A stretch of DNA of 64,000 bases from Ligula intestinalis (taxonomy: Eukaryota; Platyhelminthes; Cestoda; Diphyllobothriidea; Diphyllobothriidae). A model generated the notes under the pieces. The model was given only the letters and a program-made list of their open reading frames with translations. It was not told the DNA's origin and made no database searches. This document shows positions 31,051-44,000 of the stretch, piece after piece. Made by a program: the position numbers and the translations under genes. Position 1 is the first letter of the stretch. Every line of letters starts with the position of its first letter. The DNA lies in assembly GCA_036362985.1 (NCBI GenBank), contig JAYGXS010000003.1:44666336-44730335 (forward strand), read 5' to 3'.

Positions 31051-33029
31051 AGCAGCGACAGACGGTATTTACTGTGATTGATCAAATCGACGACAGCTAG
31101 GCCACTGTCAACTGAAGAAGTTTTGTAGACCTTGCCAGTAACTGTTTCGGAGACCAGATTTCCCGCCGCCTTACTGTCTTGGAGGGCCAAGTTGGTGGCT
31201 CTCCGGATGTCCGTTCGGTGCTGGGGTATAATTATTGCTATGAGAATTTAACATTTATAGAATGAAGAATAGAAGTAAAAGGAAATGGCTACCAAAATTC
31301 AGAGGGCCCGCTAGAGTCCATGGCTCCAAAGCCATTAGGAAGGACAGCAGCAGAGTTAGCAGGGAGTTCATTGATGGTCAAAGACTAGGGTTCAACTCCA
31401 CAAAGAGCAAACAGGAATCTGAAAGGCACTAGAATCTGGTACACAGATGGTGGACCTATCGACAGTGTTTCATGATAACAATTGTATTATGACCAATAAA
31501 GGCAAGCAGCAGTCAACCGGGTCAGCTCTAGCCACGACGATTGGCCGCCTGGTTGGCAGGAACGATCATAAAGGTGGGAGGATAAGATAAGGTCACTCCC
31601 TTCATTACGTCACATGCGCCTAGTAATGTTCTCTTATGTCCCTAGGCGTTATGGCTTCTAGTAGCTGTCTCTCAAAACTCTGTACACCGTATTTCATCTT
31701 CATTCAAAATAACCATTGTATAAGACCAAAAACGTCCCCCTCGCGATATTTGCACAAAATTACTTAAAAAATGATACCCAACACTTTTATATCACCACTC
31801 AAGACATTGACAGAGTGCGCTCGACGAACCAACTTAAGCAAAATTCGGACCACGAGGGTTATTGGTTTGACGTTTAGGATTCTTGCTCGAACCCAGAATC
31901 TGAGACGGCCGCAAACAAATGTGGTCTAAGGGGCAGCGAGTGCAATAATAATAGAATGCAGTTGCAATGCCACTAAGTACCCATTCCAACTAGCAGATTT
32001 TATATTGATATTCTGTAAGAATTCAAACTGCTGTATGCTTCCAGTCCTTATCTGTGTCATGCAAAGACGGATTGCAGTTGGTAAGCCATGAGGAAATTTG
32101 TTGGAACCAATAATTTATGCTGCCTTCACCTCTTTAAATTCGTATCCGGTATAAATGCTTCGAAGATCTCGCATTCATCGCTGAGAGTCGTAAACGATGC
32201 AATTATTGCTCATTACTCCACGTACGAGTCGCTAATGCTAGAAATTTCATCACCATTGTCTATTCTTGGCGTGATGCTACTCGACAATTTAGCTCGATTT
32301 CACTCAACAATTTGGTTACCCGCGTGGCTAATTACGCTATGTAGACAGAGTGTCGGATCGGATCGCTCATCACGCTTATTAATCGACTGTGGCCCAGGAA
32401 ACCAAGATTCAAGAAGAACTGTGCTCTGGCACTCGCCTGTTTGCTTCCATTATGAAAGATTCTTGATGAGATCAAGGAGGAAAATTGGAACATGCAGAAA
32501 CATCCATAGGATCGTTCACTTGCCTAAAGGCTTTAGCCAGTGGTGAATTGCGTCCGAATTGTGTTTATAAATCAGGGAACTTTTGGGTGGATCTCACTCA
32601 CCTTACCTTCCCACACCAACCCCCGCATTCTCATAAAGGGAAAGAGCCAAGATAACTAGAAATGTGCGATGGTGCAGTGGCCAAGTTAGATAAATAGCTA
32701 TACACGACCTAGTCGCAACCTCTATACGTAGTACACATCACCCTAAAGACTGCATATCTCACGCGATAGAGGGGCGGGGGCAGGATGTCACTCACCCCTT
32801 AAAAGGTGCGAGTAAGCTGGGGCTGGAGTAGTGTGGTGTGTTACACGAGTGTACGAGAGTAGCTACGGCCTGGTACTGACTCCGTTAATCACCCGACATG
32901 AACTAGCGTGACTTTCATTCGCATAAACTGCAGTTGTACTCACATCTTGAGCTATATGTTCGTGTCAAATTGCTACACACCAAAACTCGCACGAGCTAGC
33001 GTGTGGCACGTGTAGATTTCCTGTTAAGG

Positions 33030-33500
33030 CCCGCCAACCAATGCGCCTACGCCCATGTTCGGTCGTCTTAACCCTGTTAAAGCATCAACCCACAATGGAT
33101 ATGAGAGAAGAGAGTTCGGTAGATGCTGTGCAACTCATCTCTGCTGGGCCTGTAGTGACCCAAGTCTGCGTGAAACGCTCAACCTTTCGCATCTCGCGAC
33201 CGATAGAACGTGCTTACCCCAATCCGGTCTGACCAATCAGCCTCCAGGCTGGCTCATACAGGACCACACTTTGACGACTGCCACACTCTCAAACTTCGGA
33301 CGTGGCCCTCTCGCGGGTGGCGGTGCACTCGTCCGACTGTCAACTTCCTACAACCTATTATACTCTACAGAATGTACTATTCCTCCTACCTGGTGTCTCA
33401 TTTCTTCTTCTCTTCCCCCACGGAACCGAGCCTGAAGATCACAGCGGCACGGATTTTTCCATTAATTGAAACCCCTCTGATAGGCCGCCTCGTGACGCAC
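33030..33500 (+). repeat. Dispersed repeat family 3, copy d
   Basis: 'tccgactgtcaacttcctac', 'ctctacagaatgtactattc' and 'gcctgaagatcacagcggca' match copies a and b. Located in the gap between the two genes. Confidence 0.7.
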
Positions 33501-34476
33501 GGAATACCAAGGTAATAAAAATGTGTACTAAAGACAACCTTTCGTGTGGGCTTGTTTGCTTTGCAATAGATGTTCACTTGCTTTGACTGCCAGGTTCTGG
33601 TACAGGAAAGTCAAAAAAGGCCTGAGGCCAAGAAATATGATTGTCTCGTTTCACAGGAAACTTACACCTTTATGTCTTTGCAAGAATAGAGTTGACGAAC
33701 TGGATGGGATGCCTGACTCGATGGTCAGAAATTTGACTCTTTGAAACGACCAATTTGTCTCTCGGTAATCTTACTGGTCTTTAGGTGAGTCAATGGACCG
33801 GGGTATCGCCCTTATTACATATCTCTGGAAGGCCAAATCCTCGGGCATTTCTTGAGCCTTGGTGCACCTGCGTTCTCCAAAAAAAACGACGCACTACTTT
33901 CCCGTGTCAGCGTTTTTACGGGGTACGATTCACACAATACGAAGAAGGAATGCCGTTTACCTGTGTGCGCTTTATGGAGGTCTCCATCAGCCTCAACATA
34001 CCTTAATGCATTACGTTCGACCTTGGGGAGCGCTTCGTGCGGCTTATGAGCCATTTAAAAGAACGCCAGTGGCTGCCGGATGACGTTTAGTTCAGCAATC
34101 CTTTCCGCTTGACTGAGGACTAGCTTCATTCTTATGATGCTGTTGAGAAGTTCGGCAGTAACCATGTTCAATAAACCTTCGTATCGTTATCTTCACTAGC
34201 TTCTCCGTCGGCTTCTCTGATGACATACTTACCAGTTTGTCAGATGATTTAGGATTAAGCAGCCGGTGAAACCTTGCCCTCAGCGCTGCGTCGCTTAAGC
34301 CCCCTTACTAGGCGCAACATAACGCTGCAAAACTGAGCTGACGGATCCGGACAGATGGGAAAGATCCCTCAACCCACTGTTCAGTCTAATTTCGGAAGAG
34401 TTTTTTTTGTCTAATGTCACATAAGTATCTCAATAAAGGCAATCCAGTCTGGATAAATAACAAGCAGGGCAGATAA

Positions 34477-34482
34477 TTTATT
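34477..34482 (-). terminator. Candidate poly(A) signal of the ABCA gene
   Basis: AATAAA on the minus strand, about 208 nt after the stop codon. It is the best-placed exact hexamer, but the region is AT-rich, so the actual site is unproven. Confidence 0.45.
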
Positions 34483-34689
34483 CCCAAAAAATGAATCTCG
34501 ACCAAAGAACGAGATTAAAATAATCAATAAAAATAAAGCAATTATATTCACGGGTGAAGGCAATTAAAGGAGCATAAGAAACGTTCAGATTAAAAAAGAG
34601 AATGGATAATCGATGTGCTGATTAAAAATAGGTACGCCATCGGAACGGGGAAAGAGGGGGGGGGCAATTAATGGTAAGTGAAATCCTTT

Positions 34690-35097
34690 TCACAGCAACA
34701 TGTGTATGGAACTATCATCGGCGTCAGCGTCCTCACTACCAACAACACCACCATCGTCAACCTCGGGACGATACTTGCGACGGCACCAACACCGACACTG
34801 ACTAGAGCGGCCTCGGGCACGTCCACAGCAGTTTGGCCAAAAGGCCTGCAGACAGCAGTGGCAAGCAGTACTAAGTACGCCATCGGGAACAGGCTCGTCG
34901 GGTTCCTTCTGCAGCCGCACTAGATTCACAAAAACCTGTTCCAGAGTCGTTTGACTGATGTAGTAGGCATTGATATTTAATTCTGCCTTGTAGCACTCAA
35001 TCAGACCAAAAATACGGCTCAAAAAGGCGGCTGTAGTGGAGGTGGCACTGAGGGAGGAGCCAGCAAAGGGATCCACTAGATGAAACTGGAGCACGCC
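34690..35097 (-). CDS. ABCA last exon: C-terminal domain and Cys-rich tail
   Basis: This is a 408-nt exon, phase 0, acceptor ttttgttttag. It reads [36 protein letters not shown] and then a 65-residue tail with eight cysteines (ACHCC, NCC, QCRCWC) followed by an acidic end. It stops at TGA (34690-34692). TTLEQVFVN is the conserved ABCA C-terminal signature. Confidence 0.95.
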   Translation of the reverse strand, partial: GVLQFHLVDPFAGSSLSATSTTAAFLSRIFGLIECYKAELNINAYYISQTTLEQVFVNLVRLQKEPDEPVPDGVLSTACHCCLQAFWPNCCGRARGRSSQCRCWCRRKYRPEVDDGGVVGSEDADADDSSIHMLL

Positions 35098-38000
35098 CTA
35101 AAACAAAATAGATGTGTTTTGTCAAAAAAGGTCCTGGAATAATACTGAACGGCCCTCGGCGATTTGGAAGACAGAAAGAATAAAAACGCGTTAAAAGGAA
35201 CGATCACAAGCAGCCCTCCAGCCGAGGGTCACAAACTCTTCTCGCCAAAGACGGTTCACGGCAGGCAGCTTATGAAGAGAAAGTCGGGAATTCCACACAA
35301 ACACACATATAGCCGAGAACTACGAGTAGATACGCGATCGAGTCGTCTTCTTCTCAATTACTCTCTGGAACTCGCATGTTCGCTTGTATTGGCAACACGA
35401 GAACAATTTATGTACCAACCAACGGCCAGCGTACTTGCAGCGCATTATTACGGGATAAAGGGATGAGTAACGTCGTCAGAGCAATTGGTAAACAGAATGA
35501 GCAATTAGCAGATGAAATAGGATTAGAACTAGGGTTCGAATTAAGGTCCGGGTTCGGGTTAAAGTCAATCTTAAGGTTAGGGTAGACCGGGTGACGACTA
35601 AGCTGGCGAGTAACGGAGCACAAACGGGCAGTGCGGGAAAGCGACCTACTGTCCCAGATCACTACCAACACCTTGCAAAAAGACCGCCAATTCGACTTTA
35701 CGGGCGCGCGGATAACAGCAGTAATAAGACGGGGCGAGAACTACTGGAGGTCTAGGTATCACAATCCAACTCCATCAACAGGCACGTGGATATACCACCC
35801 GTTATTTTGCTCTCCGTTCGCGCGACCAAGAAGCACGGCCCAGTTCGCGTCCAGGGACGAAAGAAAAGACGCAAAGAGCGCACACCAAGGCAATACGATG
35901 AGATGTGGCGCGGACTCAACCAATCGCAAAGGTTAACCCCACCCCCTCTCCCACCGTAGCTGGACTACAAGTGTCACTTTGTGTTTTTCTCTTCTCTTCC
36001 CTGTCGAAGACCTCTTGTACGAGTCCAAAAGTTCCGAATAATACAAGTACTATCCCAATAGTCGTGCCACTGTCGTCTTTGCGACGGGAATATGTGATCT
36101 TCTTGGGGTTTAGCGCAAGACCACCTTTGTTCTGTTGGGAGACGTTCCCATTCCCGTGTGCTGTTGGGCAGGGGAAGGAGGACATATAAGCAATTATGAC
36201 CCATGGCGGGTGGATGTTGCTACAATCGGCTGCACTGTTAATAAAGTTCGCGCAAGTAACTATTACGTCTACGCCCTCAAAGATAAGCATAACCTAATCG
36301 TCGGGTTGAAAAACTTCGCGTGAAACTTCGTCACTGCGACGTCATCATTCGAAGTGTCGTTAGTTTACACCATGAACTGACCGGAAAAGACGCGACGAAT
36401 ACCCTCAGGAATACAAGGTCTTAGCGACAAGTTCGGGGGGGGGGGGAAGGGGCTGTGAACGAGTTCAAGTCTTTGGGGTTCAGGGGGTCAAAGGTCACAA
36501 ATCAAAAGTGGCAGCGGGACATTTACCGATACCGTTGCGGGACACACTTGTTTCCTGGGGGCACACAGCAGTTGCTGGCAAGACTAGAAAGTGAGCCACA
36601 AGGCACAACAGGATGAATGTGTCTCGTAACGCGATCGGTGAGCGTCCCACTACTATTGGTAACATACGCTATCGCAACCGACAGGACAACGAGCCCGCAG
36701 CTCAATGGTTAGAACACTCGATGCCTAACAGCTCGCGGGTTCGAGCCTCGGACTGTGCGCGACCTGGGGTTGGGTATGACTAACTAGTGACGGACAGTAA
36801 GCCAGAAATTGTTATTCTAGTTCTCGCTGCCTTTGTCGGTTAGGATATTTAATCCCAAGTAAGTCGTAGGCTTCCGAAACAGCATCAAAGCTAAGACACT
36901 GTGTCCTGGTAGAGAGAATGGGAGGGCTTGTAAGGTGCTCAGCACTAAGAAGGCTATAGTGGGCAATGCTGTTTCAATTGCACGCAATTCCCGGCCAGGA
37001 GGATTTTACCTGCGGAAAAAGGTAAAAAACCACACAGGAACTGAAAATGAGCGAAGGGGGTCACTGATACGTACCTGGTGCCTATCCAGCAGCTGGATGT
37101 GCGTAAGCTCGGTTGTCAGAAAGTCGATCACACGTTGTACGGAGGCACGTAGGGCCGGGGAACCGGAGTCTTCAAAAGTGTCGGTGGGAGTGGAGCAAAA
37201 ACTGCCTGCGTCTCCGGTACTAGCAACGCCGGCAGTAAGATTACTCATGGATGAGGCACAGCTGAGACAGGCTCGACTGCCGACGCCATTGACGCCAGTA
37301 CTGGTAGGGACTGGAGAGGTGACGGTAGTCGGCCACATGGAGGGGTTCAAGGAGACCTGGAGGCAGAGACTATAGCCCTGACCGAAGCGCGACTTGAGGT
37401 GTTGACAGGAGCCGAGACACTTTAACCGACCGTTTACCAGTACGCCAAGCCGTGTGCACAGCGCCTCGCACTCCTCCATGCTATGAAAAAGAATAAGTCC
37501 GCATACGGGAAGTTGGGTTAACTAACGTAAAAAAACCAATGTTGAATAAAAAAAAGTTGATTTGAATAAGACAAGACCAAGGGAATGCACAGAAGTTAAG
37601 TGCGTTATAAAGTTTCGCAACCTCTAATTCAGCTGCGTAAGGTCATTGCCTATTTATAGAACACATAGGCTTAGGGGCGGCTGCGGTCGCGCCTGCCTCC
37701 GTTCGTTTTGATTGGACCGTGTCAAAGGAGGAAGAGGGGTGCGGTAGATGCGGCGAAAGTCTGCTGTCACTAGAAATTAATTCTAGCGCAAGTCACCGTC
37801 CCTGCGCACACCCTGCTTTGGGGCACACAATGGACCTAGTCGGAAGCGAAGGTCAAACTTTCATAAGAAAAAAAAACTATTCAATCAGAAAATGATCTAG
37901 AGAGATGAAACACTTAAGGCAAATAAAAGCCAGGAATGCTGATCTTACAAGCAGGGTCGGCATGGTACGATGAAAGAGGTTATTTGTCTAGGTTAATCAG

Positions 38001-41000
38001 CTCAGGTTATATTGTAAACTTACAAGTGTGCGTAGGAGTACACACCACGGGACAGTGGTCAGTCGTGCGGGGAGAGAGTGAGGAGATGGGAGGGAACATG
38101 CGGATATTTTTCTCACTGACTCTACCATAGCACTGCTGGTTAGATCACGCGATGTAGCTGCTCATTAAGTTCTGACTTTCTGCTACACATTGCAGCGGTT
38201 TCCGCAAAACGCAATACACGCCAAGTCGCCGCCCGAAGTAGGACTTTAAATGCAGTCGTTGCGTTCATCAAGTGGCCATTGTCCACCGGATGTAGCATAA
38301 TGAAACTCCTGAGTATTTTATTTTTCGTTCTCAGTAGACATTTCGGCATATGCTCAACTGACCGAGTAGCTAATTACCTTCGCATACACGTTCGATATAT
38401 AAGCGCCCCTGAAAGGGAGGCAAGCGCTCATCAACTTTTTTTGTCTGGGATAGCGACACCTATCTATGAATTTCTCCGGATACCCGCTTCCCCCAAAATC
38501 CACCGTGCATGAAAGTGATCTCGTGATTGAGCGTACCGGGGGAACAGATTCTATTGGCTCCGCTGAACAGACACAAAACCAGGTTAATTTTCCTCTGAAA
38601 TTAAAAAAAACTGAGAAATTGCATGTACGGCTAACTCTACCTATGAGAGGAGAGAAGCAGCGTTGTACCAGCCTGTCGGCGCTCCAACAAGACATTCCAC
38701 ATGCGCCGACGAGATACAGGGTCGAGACCTGCGGTGGGCTCGTCAAGGCAGAGAAGGCGAGGTGATCCAATGAGGGCAACGGCGACGCTAAGCCGCCGAC
38801 GCTTGCCACCACTCAGGTGGCGCACCAACACACCAGCGGCATCTGCCAATTGCAGCGAACGAAGAAGGTCATCCACAGCGACGGCCAGATGGTCTGCGTC
38901 CTGAAGCCCACGCAGACGTCCAAAGAGGCGAAGAGTCTCGCTTACGGTCAGGTAGTCGGGAAGAGCATCGAACTGTGGACAGTAGCCAATAGAGTGCTGA
39001 GCCTGAGGAAGTAGGACATTGTGAGGGAAGCACACCGTAAATAGTTTGAAATTATGCAAAATCAAACAGTAAGATGGCAAAAGTTGCAGAAAAAAAACAG
39101 AAGACGCCCTCTGTAGAGAGCTACTATTCCATCTGTATTTCGCACCATCAAGGGACAGAACCCTAGCCGAAAAGGCATCCTAATCCGGCCCTGGATATGA
39201 AAAAGTGCTTGCTAGTCTTGACAAGTAACTGGCAGGCAATATAATAGGCCTGTAAGCAAGCAAACAAGCCCCCAAAAACTACCTGTTAGATACTTACTGA
39301 CCTACGGTCTAAAAAGAAGTTGTGGTATGTAAACAAGAAATACTAACATCCCGAATAAGTTTCGAACCAACCTGCAGCTGTATTTGCGTTCAAGGCTTCA
39401 AAACTTCATGTTGTATGTCTTTCGGGTGAGAAAAATTATATTTTTCTAAGCTATTAGAAAGACACCATATAACCACCAGGACGACTTGCCATGGATGTGA
39501 ACGATGTTGTATCCTTCATAAACAGCATCAATCAACGTAAAGATACCATGCTAGTTGAAGTTGCATTACAGCGGCCTTAAAAATCCCCATAATTAAAAAT
39601 GAAATGAGAAAGGCTTTTTTTGGGAAGGTTGAAAATTTAATGCTTAAATTTTCGAGACAGGTTCCCCGCTCGTCTTCAGACCTGCGAAAAAGTGCAGCAA
39701 AAAATTAAAATTTAAAAGGTCTAGAAAAATCAATATTTATTTGACGTATTGGTAGAATTATGTCAGTCTGCGCTGGTAGGCATTACGTGCATTTCGTCAT
39801 TCCACTGTAGTTGTTGGCGCGCATTGAGTTTGACCTCAAGGTAATTATAGCTGGCGTCCAAATTAATATGTCTGTTGATAAGTGCCTCGTCCGAGTGCAC
39901 TGCTTCCAGGAATTAACGGCTATTTCTAGTTGTATAAGTGCCAACAATTGTGTGTTCTCTCATGCGAAGCCTTTCTCTTCTTAATGTAATATCTTGGGAT
40001 GCCCGTATTTCAATGCAAAATTACAAATCTATATAAAGTCGAAAGAAACATTCTTCTCAACTACAACATTTGAAGAAGAAGAAGAAAAAAAAAAGACGTA
40101 ATTCCTGACCAAATCCACGTAAAAATACAAACACTAAAAATGCAACTGGGAGTGAGGCGGGAAAGCTTACGAGTCGGTGCTGTTTCAGAGTATCATAACC
40201 GTTGACGAAGATCTTGCCGTCTGTGGGATCCAACTGGCCAGTTACCATGCGAAATAGGGTGGTTTTACCGGCTCCATTCACGCCGAGAAGACCAAAACAC
40301 TCGGCTGGTCTGATAGCCAGACTGCAGTTGTCCACAGCGGGAGAGGGAAGAAGGCCTCGGCAGTTGACGTCGTACCTCTTAGTAACACTCACCAACGCGA
40401 TACTACGTTCCACCAAGAAATGAAGGAGAAAGGTCAGGAATCTGTTTTGAAAAAGGACTGCAATATTAAGGTGGAGAAAATTCTGACAAAATCCTTATTG
40501 TGGTATATGAAGCTTACTAATCACCTTACGAGAACTACTCGTCCGATCGTGCCTTAGGGCTCTATCTAGGACCGCGTCAGCAGTCAAAAACCAATAGTAA
40601 TATACGCTGAATGAGACTACCGGCGGAGACAAGGGAGACGGAAACGGCCATTTCTGACTTATTAGCAGTCATTAACTAACCTTATCCAATCACAGTTTTG
40701 CCTAAGGAGCTCTAGATCTTGCCCCTAGGCACAATGGCGCGAGTGGGTCCTATAACGTGATCGCCAGAGACCTTGCGCCATTTCTGATGTACCCGAGAAC
40801 AACCGACAGGACAATGAGCTCCTGGTTCAGTGGTTAAGTTGCTGGAGTTCCGACTAACAGCAAAAAGATACGAACCTCAAGCGTTGTCAGTCTGAGGTGA
40901 AGAATGGCTGGTTAATTAAAGTAGACGAGCCAGCAATGGTCATTTAAATCACCCTTGTCTTCATCGATAGTTGCATTCAACGCAAAATACGAATTTCTTG

Positions 41001-44000
41001 GTAAGGATTTTGCTAGGACGGCCCAGCACGCGAGTCGTCACTCAAGCCATCCTGGGGTAAAGAGAACAATAAAACCCGCAGGCCAGCGGGTGCATGCACA
41101 ACGGGCCAAGACGCGCGACCTTCGAATGGCCGACACGCGAGGACAGCCGCCGGTCAGTTTATGAGGTCACGCTTGGCCAGGAGCAAAGCGCACGCGCCAA
41201 GTTTCACACTGAGGACACCACACAATAGCTGCTCGCATGGGCCACTAGCGGGGGGAGCCAATAGGGAACAAAGGTCGTTGGTCCTTAAATACGCTGCCAC
41301 CGACACGAGACGGCACTCTGCTGCTGGGAACACGAGATTCTGCTGCTGGCGAGACGGGACTCTGCTGCCGAGGCGGGACCAACGACAGAAGACACACTGC
41401 TGACGTACACAAAGAAGACAGAGTTGAGTTACAAGCAGAAACAGTGACAGAAAAAACTTTTATCTGCTATCCCGTCAACCTTCCCTTCCTAACATACAAA
41501 TGGGGGATATAACCAGTTTCGACGCAGGCACACCCAAGGTTATAACATATTTTTAGTAGGAACACAATCCAGTGACACAGCTGGCAGCAGTGACAAAGCC
41601 AGTAGCTTCTCCACTAGTCGGCACACAACGAACTGGCAAATCCGACTGGAAAATTAACACAATAAACTCTCTTCGCTCCTAAATAACTCGACTCAGTTTC
41701 GAAATGCAGTTACTGTAAAAATTCATTAAATACTGCAGCGGCAGTCCGGTTAGTGGGCAGTACATGAATTGGTTTTATTTTTACTTAGTGCATGCAGGAG
41801 CGGTGGAGAAAATCGCTTGCTGAAAAGAAAAACATGTGGAAGCAGCATCATCAGGAAACAGGTACACACTTCTAATTGCATTGACAAGCGAGGGTTTACC
41901 TTGAGTCTTTTCGCAGGCTATCAGTGGACGAGGATTCAACTTCCTGTCGATGAAACAGCACATCTTCGTCATCTGCTTGCGCAGCCAAGTACTGCAACGG
42001 CCTACTTGTGCTGGATTGTCGGAAAAAGCTGAACAAAATACCTACAAAGATAACACCAAATTAGGGTGTGCTCTGCCGTAAACGGTGGACAGCATTATCA
42101 GTGAAGGAATGTCAAAAAGTGCATTTGCTAATGTACCCTGAGTTTGGTTTACCACATGCTTATGCTCAGGCAAATCAGCCAATTTCGTCTTTTTTTCATA
42201 TTAAATTACGCGCATGAGCTTTCATTGGGCGGTTAAAAAAAACGGAATTTGCACAATCATAGACAGACGTCAAATCGGGATTTATTTAAGGACAACCAAA
42301 GTAGCAAGGCATTCAAAAGACACATTGAAAACACAATCGAAGCAGAACATATAAAAAGGTACAGAGAAAAACGAAAAATAAAGAAAATGAAGAGAATATC
42401 ACGTAAACAAACAGTAAATAAACATCAGCAGTCAACATAGGACCTCGTATGCTTGGTTCCGTATTATAGCTTTAACTATTAAGACTAATCTTAAAACGCT
42501 AATCCTTGCCTTCTTCCTTAAATCTAACCTTAAAGTCCAGACATTAGTCTTAACCCTTAACCATTGTTTCTAACCATAACCCTAGACTTTACCCTAGGAC
42601 TCTACGCCTAATCCTTATTTGAAAACTCAATCGTTAAAAACCTGCAACCAAAAGTCACTAATAGTCGCTCTAACCTTAACACACAATAGCAATGTTGCCA
42701 TACTGCTAATGATTAAGAGACATACCTACTTAAATAAACGAAGAAGGCAAGTTATGCAACAACGAATAGATGGCGCTACATGCGATACCATCGCCAAAAC
42801 TTCCTATGTGTGCCAAACACAAGATCAAGTCAAGTATGAAGTCCACATTTGAACGACGGTGTAAGCCTGTTGGATACCATGATTATAAGCGCAAGATTCA
42901 GTTGAGAAATGGGTAAAATGTGCGCTGAGGTCGTCAAACTAACAGGACTTGAGGGTAATCCAGAGGCGTCGAGCGACGACTGTGTCGGCAAAAAACACGA
43001 AAAAGCCAAATACGAGGCCTTGAACGGCCATTGCAACCAAATGCTTGCCAATTCCAGCGGTTGTGAAGGCTAGGATGTTGTCCGTGTAGTACGCACAGTA
43101 TGGATCACAGGTCTCTAAAATGAAAAATAAATGCCTAATACATACACAAAAAGTAGCATAGTACTTTACTATATGTCGGCCAGAACTAAGACGGTTAGAT
43201 TGCGCTCTCCCGTAACCTGATCGCTCCTTTTTATGATAGCTAACATTTCCGGTCACCACCAACGGAACAATAGGTCGACACAATGATAGAGCGTTAGACA
43301 ACTTAGTGCTCAATGGCCAAAGGGCCGGGGTTCAAATCCGAGTTCATTCAAAACTGGAATGGGATACGGCTGGCTGATTACAGCAAATAAGCTGGAAGTC
43401 ACCATCCCAGTCTCTCCTGTCTTTGTCTGTACTCCCTCTACATCTATACACATACAGCAGATTTCCTATCTGATGAAATATCAACCGAAATCGGGAACGG
43501 TGTTTTCGATTCGAACAAATTACTTAAATAGGTTTTAAACATTGGTTATTGTGCAGGCTAACCTCAATATAGTTCAGTTACGTCAGGACGCAGAACTTCT
43601 TTCTAACCACCTGCATAAAACATATTCTGCAAACAATGGCTACTCAAGCAGTGAAAATTTGATAGATACTTAGTTCCCAAGTTGGCGTTTTTATTTACTT
43701 CAGAAGGACTTCATTTCTAACTCAGAGTAAATCGGCATATCAGAGGGTCTAAAGGCACAGCCTGCAATTTGATATGACATTTTGCGCCCAAGTTCATTAG
43801 CTACTGCGGCATAATCGCGGAATATTCAAAAACTGCAAACAAACAGTTAGTAGTATAAACTACGTAATTATTCACCATACTGGCAGCAGGTGTACTAGCT
43901 TAAAGCCCAGACGCATGTTTCGACTATTTTCTGTGACTGTATGACACAACTGCGAGGGGCTCGCGTCGTCCATGGGCCCCCCAGCATTTTTGTGTACTTT

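Larger units (their letters stand above)
26835..34476. other. Gap between iGluR and ABCA gene
   Basis: Should contain the iGluR promoter, start codon and signal-peptide exon (ending in phase 1), none of which I could identify. It holds the repeats listed at 27.1, 27.6, 28.75, 29.83 and 33.03 kb. An open frame of 152 codons at 32088-32546 has no recognisable domain. Confidence 0.5.
35098..37074. other. ABCA intron before last exon
   Basis: Besides the repeats at 35.33 and 36.67 kb, it has a GTTAAGG-like block at 35515-35590 and a G12 run at 36435-36446. A GC-rich stretch at 35600-35940 is unclassified; no coding exon is needed here by phase. Confidence 0.5.

Noticed and set aside
32088..32546. 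152-codon open frame on plus
   Set aside because: No domain, no splice context or codon pattern supporting it; a faint resemblance (LLID.GP) to the Penelope C-terminal block is too short to trust.
36690..36760. tRNA gene on the plus strand
   Set aside because: Good boxes, but the flanks do not pair and the same layout recurs at 40.8, 43.3 and 49.1 kb followed by a common body, so it is a SINE.
41000..41750. Solo LTR of an LTR retrotransposon
   Set aside because: A GC-rich segment with a TTAAATA-like box suggested it, but no matching terminal repeats, primer-binding site or target duplication could be found.
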